A stretch of DNA of 64,000 nt, taken from NCBI GenBank assembly GCA_050949085.1, contig JBMNFB010000011.1, positions 167,854 to 231,853 of the forward strand, written 5' to 3'. The translations under genes and the position numbers were made by a program. This document shows positions 51,887-61,024 of the stretch, one piece after another (within the stretch, counting starts at the first letter, position 1; every line of letters begins with the position of its first letter). The notes under the pieces were generated by a model. The model was not told the origin of the DNA. It ran no database searches and worked only from the letters and a program-made list of their open reading frames with translations. The DNA is from JBMNFB01 sp050949085 (lineage in GTDB: Bacteria > Bacillota > UBA994 > UBA5500).

Positions 51887-53140
51887 ATGCGAGACTACCG
51901 AACCATCCCTCTCTGGAAGGATGTAACCGAAGAAGAATGGAACGACTGGGGCTGGCAGCTGCGCCACCGCCTGGTCGATCTGGATAGCCTGAAGCAGGTG
52001 GTCAATCTGACCCCCGAGGAAGAGCAGGGGGTGATAGATTGCCTGCCTGTGCTGCGCATGGCTGTTACCCCCTATTACGCGATGCTGATGGATCCTGACG
52101 ATCCATCCTGCCCGGTGCGGCGGCAGGGGATCCCCACTGCCCGCGAGCTGGATTTTGCTCCGGAGGACATGGCCGACCCGCTGCTGGAGGATACCGATTC
52201 CCCGGCGCCCGGCCTCACCCATCGCTATCCCGATCGGGTCCTCTTCCTGATCACTGACCAGTGCTCGATGTACTGCCGCCACTGCACGCGGCGCCGTTTC
52301 GCCGGCACTCACGACCGGCCGCGCAGCCTGGCCGAGATCGACGCCGCGCTGGACTATATCCGGCGCACACCTCAGGTGCGCGATGTGCTGCTGTCGGGCG
52401 GCGACGCACTCCTGCTCAACGATGAGCGCCTGGAATACATCCTCGGGCAGCTGCGCCAGATTCCTCATGTGGAGATCATCCGCATCGGCACCCGGACCCC
52501 GGTGGTTCTGCCGCAGCGGATTACTCCCCAGCTGTGCAACATGCTGCGCAAATATCATCCGCTATATGTAAACACCCACTTTAACCACCCCAGCGAAATC
52601 ACACCGGAGGCTGCCGCTGCCTGCGCGCGCCTGGCTGACGCCGGTATTCCCCTGGGCAATCAGAGCGTCCTCCTGCGGGGCATCAACGACTGCCCGGTGG
52701 TGATGAAGCAGCTGGTTCAGGGCTTACTCCAGATCCGGGTGCGCCCCTACTACATCTATCAGTGCGATCTGTCGCAGGGCATCAGCCATTTCCGCACCCC
52801 GCTGGCCACCGGCCTCGAGATCATCGAATCGCTGCGGGGGCATACCAGCGGCCTCGCCGTTCCCACCTTCGTCGTGGATGCGCCGGGTGGCGGCGGCAAG
52901 ATCCCCGTCATGCCCCAGTACCTGATCTCCATGTCGGGGCGGCGCGTGGTGCTGCGCAACTACGAAGGCGTGATCAGCGCCTATACCGAACCGGCCGACA
53001 ACGGGGCACACGACCCCCAACAATGCTCCCTCTGCAGCGAACAGGAGACTGATGGCGGTGTCGCCGGCCTGCTGCAGGGGAAACGGATCAGCCTCGAACC
53101 AGTCGGGCTGAGCCGAGCCAACCGGCGGCGGCACGACTAG
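51887..53140 (+). CDS. kamA: Lysine 2,3-aminomutase
   Basis: 417 residues. Radical SAM motif CSMYCRHC in LITDQCSMYCRHCTRRRFAG; LSGGDALLL; PLP lysine region in APGGGGKIPVMPQY; C-terminal zinc-type cysteines CSLCSEQ. It converts L-lysine to L-beta-lysine using SAM, a [4Fe-4S] cluster and PLP. ATG 51887 after AAGGAGG. Size and motifs match clostridial KamA. First committed enzyme of the pathway. Confidence 0.96.
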   Translation: MRDYRTIPLWKDVTEEEWNDWGWQLRHRLVDLDSLKQVVNLTPEEEQGVIDCLPVLRMAVTPYYAMLMDPDDPSCPVRRQGIPTARELDFAPEDMADPLLEDTDSPAPGLTHRYPDRVLFLITDQCSMYCRHCTRRRFAGTHDRPRSLAEIDAALDYIRRTPQVRDVLLSGGDALLLNDERLEYILGQLRQIPHVEIIRIGTRTPVVLPQRITPQLCNMLRKYHPLYVNTHFNHPSEITPEAAAACARLADAGIPLGNQSVLLRGINDCPVVMKQLVQGLLQIRVRPYYIYQCDLSQGISHFRTPLATGLEIIESLRGHTSGLAVPTFVVDAPGGGGKIPVMPQYLISMSGRRVVLRNYEGVISAYTEPADNGAHDPQQCSLCSEQETDGGVAGLLQGKRISLEPVGLSRANRRRHD

Positions 53141-53142
53141 TC

Positions 53143-54261
53143 GTGGCCATGCTGCTCACCCATGTGCGACGAGCCCAGGCGCGCAGCGTCGCCGTGATCG
53201 GTCTCGCCAAGAATGTCGGGAAGACAGTCACCCTGCGCCGCCTCATCGCCGAGGCGGCCGCAGCCCACATCCCCCTGGGGCTGACTTCCCTGGGCTACGA
53301 TGGCGAGCGGGTGGACAGGCTCACTCGCCTGCCCAAGCCGCGCATCTATGCACCAGCCGGCACCGTCATCGCTACTGCCGAAGGCGCGCTGCGTCAGGCC
53401 GAGGCCAGCCTGGAGCTGCTGCAGGTCACCGATTTCTCCACCGCCCTGGGCGGGGTGGTCATTGCCCGTGTCCGGGAGGCAGGGGCGGTGGAGATCGCCG
53501 GACCTGACACCCTGCAGCAGATGCAGGCCATCATCAGTGCTCTGCAGCAGGCCGGCAGTCAGCTGGTTCTGGTCGATGGAGCGCTGGACCGCGTCGGCAC
53601 GGCGGCCCCCCGGGTGACTGACGCCACCATTCTGGCTACGGGCGCCAGTCTGAGCAATAACCCGCGCCGCGTCCTCGAGAAAACGCTGCACACGGTGGCC
53701 CTGCTCACCGCTCCGGCGGTGCCGGCGGCCTTGCGTCACGCTGCCGAGACCGCTTTCGCCGCGGGGAAGATCGCCTACTGGCATCCCGTCGCCGGCCTGC
53801 GCCCCTCTACCCAGACCAGCCTGCTCGGGCAGGCAACGGTTATCCTGCAGGAGCTGGGTGACGCTAGCCACCTGCTGATCCCTGGTGCCCTGACCGACAG
53901 CTTCCTGCATGCGCTGCTTCAGTCGCAGCGCCGCCTGCCCGGCTCGCAGCCTGATTCGCCAGCCCAGCAGTCCAGCAGCGCGCTGCCCACTCTCGTTGTC
54001 CCCGATGGCACCCACGTTTTCGCCTCGCCTGAGGTCTGGCAACGCTGGCGCCATCAGGGGGGCAACCTGCAGGTGCTGCATCAGGTGCAGCTGCTGGCAG
54101 TCACCGTCAACCCGACGGCCCCCAGCGGCCATTCATTTCCGGCCCGGCAGTTTGCGGCAGATATCGCACAGGCGCTACATCCCCTGCCGGTCTACGATCT
54201 GTTCCTGGACGAGGAGCGGCCCGTGCTCCCCGCACCAGCCGAGGAGGGTGTCCATGCTTAA
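53143..54261 (+). CDS. kamB: Lysine 5,6-aminomutase reactivase subunit KamB
   Basis: 372 residues. N-terminal P-loop VIGLAKNVGKTVTLRRLIAE, TSLGYDGERVD and LVDGALDRVGTA suggest an ATP-dependent protein of the KamB family encoded between kamA and kamC. It is thought to work with KamC to exchange damaged cobalamin in KamDE. GTG 53143 is two bases after the kamA stop; ATG 53149 is an alternative. The end overlaps kamC by eight bases. Confidence 0.85.
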   Translation: MAMLLTHVRRAQARSVAVIGLAKNVGKTVTLRRLIAEAAAAHIPLGLTSLGYDGERVDRLTRLPKPRIYAPAGTVIATAEGALRQAEASLELLQVTDFSTALGGVVIARVREAGAVEIAGPDTLQQMQAIISALQQAGSQLVLVDGALDRVGTAAPRVTDATILATGASLSNNPRRVLEKTLHTVALLTAPAVPAALRHAAETAFAAGKIAYWHPVAGLRPSTQTSLLGQATVILQELGDASHLLIPGALTDSFLHALLQSQRRLPGSQPDSPAQQSSSALPTLVVPDGTHVFASPEVWQRWRHQGGNLQVLHQVQLLAVTVNPTAPSGHSFPARQFAADIAQALHPLPVYDLFLDEERPVLPAPAEEGVHA

Positions 54262-55900
54262 CCCTTATATCGATGCTGCTACCGCCCGGCTCACCGGGCT
54301 GGAGTACATTTTTGGCCTCATCCGTCCCGGATCGCCTTACGGCCAGGCGGCCCTGCAGACCCTGCAGCCGTTCGCCCCGGAGCGCGCTCCGGAACTCAAC
54401 CGGCTGCTCCAGCTGCAGAGCCAGCTCCTCGCCTGGCGGCGCCAGAGCCTGCAGCCCTGGCTTCGGCTGGAGCATAATCTGGCCCAGCTGGTCGATTGGC
54501 GGCCCGCCCTGCAGCGTCTGCAGGCCGGGGCGACCCTGGACGACGTGGAGCTCTTCCGGCTCAAGCAGCTGCTCTATTACTATCAGGAGGTGCAGCACAA
54601 CCTGCAGGATTTGCCCCTGCAGCTGCCCTTCCCGGCGCTGGGCACCGACTTCGCCGATCTGCTGCAGCTGCTCGACCCCGACGGGAGCCGCACGCCCTCC
54701 TTCTATATCGCCGATAGCTACTCCGCCCGCCTGGCCCACCTGCGGCGCGAACTGCGTCACATCCGTCGCCGGCGCCAGACCTATGAGCAGGAGCAGGAGC
54801 GGCTGCTGACTGAGCAGACAGGCCTACGCCCGCTCCCCTCCGGCGAGGTGATGATCAGCAAGTTCGATGACGCCCGACGGCAGCAGTTGGAGCGCCTGCC
54901 CGGGCTGCGTGTTAGCCGGGAAACCTATACCGATATCTACTACCAGCGGCAGCCAACGGCGCGGGAAGTCGCCTGGGCCGACCAGCTGGCCTCCCTGCAG
55001 CAGGAGATCGACCAGGAAGAAGAGGACGTGCGCCGCCAGCTGTCCGACGCCATCCGTCAGCGGGCTGACGATCTGGCCGGCGTCCTCGCCGCCCTCGGCC
55101 AGCTGGATCTCCTCCTCGCCCAAGTGCGGCTGGCTGACCAGCTGAACTGTGTCGCCCCCGAACTGGTCAGCGGCGATCGGCTGCAGATCAGCTTCATCGG
55201 CGCTCGTCACCCGCAGGTAGAGCAGGATCTGGCCCAGCAGGGGCGCCGCTTTCAGCCCGTCAGCCTCACCGTCTGCTCCGGCGTGACACTAATCACCGGC
55301 GCCAACATGGGCGGTAAGACAGTCAGCCTGCGCCTCATCGGCCTCCTCACTGCCATGGCTCAATATGGGCTGCTGTTGCCGGCACAGGCCGCCCGCCTCA
55401 GCCTGGTTGGCGGTATCCGCCTCGTGGCGGGGGAATATCGCGCCGATACGCCAGGGCTTTCCCGCTTTGGCGCCGAGGTAGAGAGCCTGCTGGCGGTGCT
55501 GCCGGCCACCGAGCAGCGCTGCCTGTTGCTCTACGATGAGCTGGCCAGCAGCACCAACCCCCTGGAAGGGGCGGCGCTGGCCCAGGCCGTGGTCGAACAC
55601 CTGCTGGATCGGCCCAGCATCAGCGTCTTTACCACCCATTACGCCGAGCTGACCCGCCTCGCCGGCGTCAGCCACTGGCAGGTCGTCGGCCTCAGCCGCG
55701 TTCATGCCGGCCACCTGGCCGAAGTCGTCCACGATCAGCAGCGCAGCTGGAACCAGCTGGCCGACCTGATGGACTATGACCTGCAACCGGTACCCGCCGG
55801 GCAGCCCATCCCCCGCGAAGCGCTGCGTGTGGGTCAACTGTTGGGCCTGCCTGAGGGCATCATCCGGCGGGCCATCGCCCTGATCGAGAATCGTACGTGA
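54254..55900 (+). CDS. kamC: Lysine 5,6-aminomutase reactivase ATPase KamC (MutS-like)
   Basis: 548 residues with MutS-family core and clamp (long R/Q/E-rich coiled coil 150-270) and C-terminal ATPase: Walker A ITGANMGGKTVSLRLIGLL, signature GLSRFGAEVESL, Walker B LLLYDELASSTNP, FTTHYAEL. Lacks the mismatch-recognition domain, so it is not a repair protein. ATG 54254 with GGAGGG; a longer frame from 53909 is spurious. Role as reactivase follows from the conserved kam gene order. Confidence 0.87.
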   Translation: MLNPYIDAATARLTGLEYIFGLIRPGSPYGQAALQTLQPFAPERAPELNRLLQLQSQLLAWRRQSLQPWLRLEHNLAQLVDWRPALQRLQAGATLDDVELFRLKQLLYYYQEVQHNLQDLPLQLPFPALGTDFADLLQLLDPDGSRTPSFYIADSYSARLAHLRRELRHIRRRRQTYEQEQERLLTEQTGLRPLPSGEVMISKFDDARRQQLERLPGLRVSRETYTDIYYQRQPTAREVAWADQLASLQQEIDQEEEDVRRQLSDAIRQRADDLAGVLAALGQLDLLLAQVRLADQLNCVAPELVSGDRLQISFIGARHPQVEQDLAQQGRRFQPVSLTVCSGVTLITGANMGGKTVSLRLIGLLTAMAQYGLLLPAQAARLSLVGGIRLVAGEYRADTPGLSRFGAEVESLLAVLPATEQRCLLLYDELASSTNPLEGAALAQAVVEHLLDRPSISVFTTHYAELTRLAGVSHWQVVGLSRVHAGHLAEVVHDQQRSWNQLADLMDYDLQPVPAGQPIPREALRVGQLLGLPEGIIRRAIALIENRT

Positions 55901-55917
55901 GAGAAGAGGGATAAAGA

Positions 55918-57498
55918 ATGTCAGAGAAACTGATTCTCAACCAGACGAAAGTAGCTGAAGCCCGCGCCGCGGCCGGCGCCATCGCCCGCCAGGTGCAGGA
56001 CTTCATTGAACTGCATACCACGGTCGCCGTCGAGCGCGCCATCCTCCGCCTGCTGGGCGTCGACGGCGTGGATCACGACGGGGTACCCCTGCCCAACCTG
56101 TTTGTCGAAGCGGTCGTCCGGGTTGGCGGCCTCAGCCGCGGCGCTGCATATTTCCTGGGCAATGCCATCCTGGAGACTGGCCTCAGCGCCCAGCAGGTGG
56201 CCGAACAGGTAGCTGCCGAGCGCCTCCATCTGGAGCAGATCCCGGCTCACACGCCGACAGCAGTGCGCGCCGAGCTGGATCGATTGGCCGCTGCCGCCCT
56301 GCAGCACATCGACGCCCGCCGCCAGCAGCGGGACGAATTCATCGCCCAGCTGGGGCAGGGGCAGCAGCCCTGGCTCTACGTCATCGTCGCCACCGGCAAC
56401 ATCTATGAAGACATCGCTCAGGCCAAAGCCGCCGCGCGGGCCGGTGCCGATATCATCGCCGTCATCCGCACCACCGGCCAGAGCCTGCTGGACTACGTCC
56501 CCTATGGCGCCACTACCGAAGGCTTTGGCGGCACCTACGCCACTCAGGAAAACTTCCGGATCATGCGCGCCGCCCTGGACGAAGTCTCTCGTGAGGTGGG
56601 GCGCTACATCCGCCTCGTCAACTACTGCAGCGGCCTCTGCATGCCGGAGATCGCCGCCATGGGCGCCGTCGAACGGCTGGATATGATGCTTAACGACGCC
56701 CTCTACGGCATCCTCTTCCGGGACATCAACATGCAGCGCACCCTGGTAGACCAGTTTTTCTCGCGGCTGATCAACGCCTATGCCGGCATTATCATTAACA
56801 CCGGCGAGGATAACTACCTGACGACTGCCGATGCCATCGAGGCTGCCCACACCGTGCTCGCTTCCCAGTTCATTAACGAACAGCTGGGCCTGCTCTCCGG
56901 GCTCAAGCCAGAGCAGCTCGGTCTGGGGCACGCCTTCGAGATCGATCCTCACCAGGAGGACAGCTTCCTGCTGGAACTGGCCCAGGCCCAGATGTCGCGA
57001 CAGATCTTCCCCCGGGCGCCGCTGAAATTCATGCCGCCCACCAAGCACATGACCGGCGACATCTTCCAGGGCTACATCATGAACGGCATGTTCAATCTGG
57101 CCGGCGTGGTGACCGGGCAGGGCATTCAGCTGCTGGGTATGCTCACCGAGGCGATCCATACGCCGTTCCTGCAAGATCGCTACCTGGCGATAAAAAACGC
57201 TCGCTATGTGATGAACGCCGCCCGCCATCTCAGCGACGAGCTGGTCTTCCGCCCCGGCGGACGCATGGAGCAGCGGGCTAACCAGGTGCTCAGCCAGGCG
57301 CTGGATCTGCTCAACCTGGTCAACGAGATTGGCCTAATGGCCGCCCTGGAGCAGGGCCTTTTCGCCGATGTCAAGCGCAGTCGCACCGGCGGCAAGGGAC
57401 TGGAGGGCGTCGCCATTAAAGCGCCCGACTACTATAACCCGTTCATCGAGCCAATGCTCAGCTTCTGCCGCGCCCAGCAGAAAGGAGGACAAGCCTGA
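55918..57498 (+). CDS. kamD: D-lysine 5,6-aminomutase alpha subunit
   Basis: 526 residues. ILNQTKVAEARAAAGAIARQ, PWLYVIVATGNIYEDIAQAK, TGQSLLDYVPYGATTEGFGG and VNYCSGLCMPEIAAMGAVER are characteristic of KamD, the TIM-barrel subunit that holds PLP and one face of adenosylcobalamin. It moves the epsilon-amino group of beta-lysine (or D-lysine). Start ATG 55918, stop overlaps kamE (ATGA). Confidence 0.96.
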   Translation: MSEKLILNQTKVAEARAAAGAIARQVQDFIELHTTVAVERAILRLLGVDGVDHDGVPLPNLFVEAVVRVGGLSRGAAYFLGNAILETGLSAQQVAEQVAAERLHLEQIPAHTPTAVRAELDRLAAAALQHIDARRQQRDEFIAQLGQGQQPWLYVIVATGNIYEDIAQAKAAARAGADIIAVIRTTGQSLLDYVPYGATTEGFGGTYATQENFRIMRAALDEVSREVGRYIRLVNYCSGLCMPEIAAMGAVERLDMMLNDALYGILFRDINMQRTLVDQFFSRLINAYAGIIINTGEDNYLTTADAIEAAHTVLASQFINEQLGLLSGLKPEQLGLGHAFEIDPHQEDSFLLELAQAQMSRQIFPRAPLKFMPPTKHMTGDIFQGYIMNGMFNLAGVVTGQGIQLLGMLTEAIHTPFLQDRYLAIKNARYVMNAARHLSDELVFRPGGRMEQRANQVLSQALDLLNLVNEIGLMAALEQGLFADVKRSRTGGKGLEGVAIKAPDYYNPFIEPMLSFCRAQQKGGQA

Positions 57499-58244
57499 TG
57501 GAAAACAACCTGCGTGAAGTGCGCCCTTACGGCGATACCCTGAACGACGGGGCGCTGCAGCTCTCCTTCACCCTGCCGGTGCCGGAAGGGCCCCGGGCAA
57601 GGGAGGCGGCCAAGCGCCTGCTGGAGCAGCTGGGGCTACAGGCCGTCTCCATCGTCCACGCGGCCGATGCCGGCGAAGGCTTCACCTTCATCGTCGCCTA
57701 CGCTCGCTGCCCCATAGCCGTCGACTACAGAGCCATCCAGGTGGCTGAGGTCAACAGCCAGCAGCTGGACTTCTACCAGATCAACGAATATATCCGGCGC
57801 CACATCGCCCGCAAGGTTATCGTTGTCGGCGCCTGCACCGGCACCGATGCCCATACCGTCGGCCTCGATGCAATTATGAACATGAAGGGCTACGCCGGCG
57901 AATATGGGCTGGAGCGTTACCCCGAAATCGAGGCCCACAACCTTGGCAGCCAGGTGCCCAACGAAGTGCTTGTCGCCAGGGCGCGCGAGCTTAGGGCCGA
58001 CGCCATCCTTGTCTCCCAGGTCGTTACCCAGAAGGATGTGCATATCCCCAACCTGACTCAGCTGGTCGAGCTGCTGGAGGCCGAAGGCATGCGCCAGCGC
58101 GTCGTCCTCATCTGCGGCGGCCCCCGCATCTCCCACGAGCTGGCCATCGAGCTGGGCTACGACGCCGGCTTCGGGCCCGGCACTTTGCCGCCCCACGTCG
58201 CCAGCTTCATCGCCCAGGAGATGGTGCGGCGCAAGCTGCGTTAG
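57498..58244 (+). CDS. kamE: D-lysine 5,6-aminomutase beta subunit
   Basis: 248 residues. B12-binding motif DAHTVG (H119 coordinates cobalt) in GTDAHTVGLDAIMNMKGYAG; K130, eleven residues later, sits where the PLP-linking lysine of the clostridial beta subunit lies (His-to-Lys distance also eleven, from memory of the 5,6-LAM structure). Further HNLGSQVPNE and GGPRISHELAIELGYDAGFG. Translationally coupled to kamD. Last gene of the operon. Confidence 0.96.
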   Translation: MENNLREVRPYGDTLNDGALQLSFTLPVPEGPRAREAAKRLLEQLGLQAVSIVHAADAGEGFTFIVAYARCPIAVDYRAIQVAEVNSQQLDFYQINEYIRRHIARKVIVVGACTGTDAHTVGLDAIMNMKGYAGEYGLERYPEIEAHNLGSQVPNEVLVARARELRADAILVSQVVTQKDVHIPNLTQLVELLEAEGMRQRVVLICGGPRISHELAIELGYDAGFGPGTLPPHVASFIAQEMVRRKLR

Positions 58245-58309
58245 GCGGGTTTTTTCTTCCCCAGAGGCTAGGCAACCCAGAGCCGCATAACTATAATGAT
58301 ATTGATTTT
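58245..58309 (+). other. 3' region of kam operon
   Basis: A GGCGGGTTTTTTC tract directly after the kamE stop may serve as terminator together with GCGCAAGCTGCG, but the stem is weak. Nothing else seen up to the palindromic element. Confidence 0.35.
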
Positions 58310-58421
58310 ATGGCAGGGGGCGACGAGAATCTGGCCCGCTCGCACTGCCCCGAGACGAAGGCGACACACCTCGTAAGAAGCTTGTCTTGTGAGTTGAGGA
58401 ATGTCCCCGTTCGCTCATGGG
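58310..58421 (-). repeat. Imperfect palindromic element, copy B (right of kam cluster)
   Basis: Reverse complement of copy A at 50316: TGAGCGAACGGGGACATTCC on the minus strand, then CTCACAAGAC and GGTGTGTCGCCTTCGTCTC. Diverged by scattered changes. Between this and rpoE (58422-58587) I see no gene. Confidence 0.75.
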
Positions 58422-58587
58422 TCGGCGTTCTTCCATGCATAAGACCGGGCCGGCATGAGAAAATAGAGCAAGGCTGGAGGCGTGCCAACCCGCAATACCC
58501 ACTCCGGGGACCGCGGTTCAGGCACAGGTTTCGCCCTCGTAAGCCCGGGCGGCTTACTATGGTAAACCAACTTAAGGAGGACTAGCC

Positions 58588-59082
58588 ATGGGGAAGCAGA
58601 GAAAAGTTCAACTGTCGGAGGCCGAAGTAGCCTATCAGGTACTCAGGCAGCATAAGAGCCCAATGCACTACCGAGATCTGGTTGTCGCCATTAGAGAGCG
58701 GCTGGGGTATGACGAGGCTAATCCTGGCCCCAGCACTGCGCAGATCCATACCGAAATCAACCTCGATAGCCGCCTGAGCTATCTGGGCAACGGCATGTGG
58801 GGCCTAGCCTCCTGGGCGCCCCGGTCGCAGCAGATTGCCAGCGGGTCCGAGCCCAGCGAGCGCAGCTATCAGCCCAAGCAGGCCGATTACATCTGGGATG
58901 AGGACGAAGAGGAAGAGGTAGAATCCGAAGACGTGGAAGAGGCCGGCTTTGTTCCTGACGGCCCCGATCTGGAGGAAGAGGACGAGATCGATCCCGATCT
59001 CCCCGACGATTTTCTCGACGACGAAGAGCTCCTGATCGACGAAGAGGAGGAAGAGGAACCGCCCACCCGACGCCGGGGATAG
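58588..59082 (+). CDS. rpoE: RNA polymerase delta subunit
   Basis: 164 residues. N-terminal HARE-HTH fold (LSEAEVAYQVLRQHKSPMHY, DLVVAIRERLGYD, IHTEINLDSRLSYLGNGMWGL) and a C-terminal half made almost only of D and E. It is the Bacillota delta factor that speeds RNA polymerase recycling and sharpens promoter selectivity. Adjacent to pyrG, the classic rpoE-pyrG order. ATG 58588 after AAGGAGG. Named rpoE but unrelated to sigma-E. Confidence 0.93.
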   Translation: MGKQRKVQLSEAEVAYQVLRQHKSPMHYRDLVVAIRERLGYDEANPGPSTAQIHTEINLDSRLSYLGNGMWGLASWAPRSQQIASGSEPSERSYQPKQADYIWDEDEEEEVESEDVEEAGFVPDGPDLEEEDEIDPDLPDDFLDDEELLIDEEEEEEPPTRRRG

Positions 59083-59103
59083 CTTCCATTAGCTGGAATC
59101 GTC

Positions 59104-59132
59104 TTGACAAACACCCGCCCAAAAGATAAAAT
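59104..59132 (+). promoter_or_regulatory. Promoter of pyrG
   Basis: TTGACA (59104-59109), 17-base spacer, TAAAAT (59127-59132). The start region (GGGAAAC) does not show the GGGC initial sequence used for CTP-sensing reiterative transcription in B. subtilis, so that control is not supported. Confidence 0.85.
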
Positions 59133-59219
59133 GGGAAACGTTGTTTATTTGGGGAACGAAACTGAACACGCTAGAACCGCAAGGTGGGTTAGCCTGCCGA
59201 AACTGCAGGAGGAGTGGCC

Positions 59220-60824
59220 ATGGCCAAGTATATCTTTGTCACCGGTGGAGTCGTTTCGGGCCTCGGCAAGGGCATAACTGCCGCTTCCCTGGGCCGCTTG
59301 CTGAAAGGGCGGGGCGTCAAGGTCACCGTCCTCAAGTTTGACCCCTATATCAACGTTGACCCGGGCACGATGAGCCCTTATCAGCACGGCGAGGTGTTCG
59401 TCACCGAAGACGGCGCCGAGACCGACCTCGACCTCGGGCACTACGAGCGTTTTATCGACGTCAACCTTCAGAGCATCAACAATGTCACCACCGGCAAGAT
59501 CTACAAGGCCGTCATCGACAAAGAGCGCCGCGGCGACTACCTGGGCGGCACCGTGCAGGTGATCCCCCATATCACCAACGAAATCAAAGAGCGCATGCAT
59601 CTGGTGGCCAAGGAGCACTCCGCCGATGTGGTCATAGTCGAGATCGGCGGCACCGTCGGCGACATCGAGAGCCTGCCCTTCCTCGAGGCCATTCGCCAGA
59701 TGCGCAGCGATATCGGCCGCGACAATGTCATGTATATCCACGTCACCCTCGTGCCCTATCTCGGCAAGGCTGGCGAACTGAAAACCAAGCCCACGCAGCA
59801 TAGTGTCAAAGAGCTGCGCGGCATCGGTATTCAGCCCGATGTGATCATCTGTCGCAGCGACAAACCCCTCTCCGCAGAGATCAAGGCCAAGATCGCCCTC
59901 TTCTGCGACATAGAACAGACTAACGTCATTGAAAATCCTGATGCACCCAGCATCTATGATGTGCCCCTCCTGCTGGAGGAGCAGCGTCTCGATGATATCG
60001 TTATTGAACGCCTCAACCTCCAGTGCGGTCCCAAGGATCTTAAGGAGTGGCGGCAGCTGGTCAGCCGGGTGAACGGCCTGCAGCAGCCGGTGAACATCGC
60101 TCTCGTGGGCAAATACGTCTCGCTGCGCGACGCATACCTCTCCGTGGCCGAAGCGTTGCATCATGCTGGCATGGCCAACAATGTCAAGGTGAACATCTCC
60201 TGGATTGACTCCGAGAAGATGGATCACGAACAGGTAGACAAGGTGCTGGAGCATGCTGATGGCATCGTCATCCCTGGCGGTTTTGGCTATCGTGGTATTC
60301 CCGGCAAGCTGTCCGCTGCCAGATATGCCTACCAGAGCAAGACGCCGCTGCTGGGAATCTGTCTGGGCATGCAGCTGATGGTGATCGCCTTCGCTCGCGA
60401 CGTGCTGGGCTGGATCGATGCCAACAGCTCAGAATTTGACCCAGAGACGAGCCATCCTGTCATCGATCTGCTGCCCGAGCAGCGCGAGGTGGCCAATTTC
60501 GGTGGCACCATGCGCCTCGGCACCTATCCCTGCAAACTGCAGGAAGGCACTCTGGCCTATGCTGCCTATCAGGATGAAGTGATCTACGAGCGACACCGCC
60601 ACCGCTACGAATTCAGCAACCGGTTCCGCGACGAGCTCGTCGCTGCCGGACTGATCATCAGCGGCACTTCGCCCGACGACCGTCTGGTGGAGATTGTGGA
60701 GGTCGGCAACCACCCCTGGATGCTGGGCGTCCAGTTCCACCCCGAGTTCAAGTCCCGGCCCAACCGGGCGCACCCGCTCTTCCGCGAGTTCGTTCGCGCC
60801 GCCAGCGAAAAAAGCAATTATTAG
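59220..60824 (+). CDS. pyrG: CTP synthase
   Basis: 534 residues. Synthetase domain: KYIFVTGGVVSGLGKGITAA, KFDPYINVDPGTMSPYQHGE. Glutaminase domain: GGFGYRGIPGK, nucleophile C in LGICLGMQLMVIAF, and HPEFKSRPNRAHPLF. It makes CTP from UTP, ATP and glutamine. ATG 59220 chosen over GTG 59214 because of AGGAGGAG spacing. Confidence 0.97.
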   Translation: MAKYIFVTGGVVSGLGKGITAASLGRLLKGRGVKVTVLKFDPYINVDPGTMSPYQHGEVFVTEDGAETDLDLGHYERFIDVNLQSINNVTTGKIYKAVIDKERRGDYLGGTVQVIPHITNEIKERMHLVAKEHSADVVIVEIGGTVGDIESLPFLEAIRQMRSDIGRDNVMYIHVTLVPYLGKAGELKTKPTQHSVKELRGIGIQPDVIICRSDKPLSAEIKAKIALFCDIEQTNVIENPDAPSIYDVPLLLEEQRLDDIVIERLNLQCGPKDLKEWRQLVSRVNGLQQPVNIALVGKYVSLRDAYLSVAEALHHAGMANNVKVNISWIDSEKMDHEQVDKVLEHADGIVIPGGFGYRGIPGKLSAARYAYQSKTPLLGICLGMQLMVIAFARDVLGWIDANSSEFDPETSHPVIDLLPEQREVANFGGTMRLGTYPCKLQEGTLAYAAYQDEVIYERHRHRYEFSNRFRDELVAAGLIISGTSPDDRLVEIVEVGNHPWMLGVQFHPEFKSRPNRAHPLFREFVRAASEKSNY

Positions 60825-60846
60825 TAGTCTATCATTGGCCAATCAC

Positions 60847-60878
60847 CGCCCTCTGCCGAACCAGCAGGGGGCGTTTGT
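60847..60878 (+). terminator. Terminator after pyrG
   Basis: Stem CGCCCTCTGC / GCAGGGGGCG, loop CGAACCA, then TTTGTT. Confidence 0.85.
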
Positions 60879-61024
60879 TATCCTGTGCCTTTTCCCAGCG
60901 ATTGCTTCTCCCCCATGAGAAGGGATAGGTTTTCCCCGCGTGGAATAGACATTAGGGGGAACCTGACCCATTACAACCCGACCAGCTAAACACCGGCTCG
61001 AAACGAGCAAAGGGGTGAAAGAAG

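Noticed and set aside
59133..59219. CTP-dependent reiterative-transcription control of pyrG
   Set aside because: The initial transcribed bases near the predicted start do not read GGGC.
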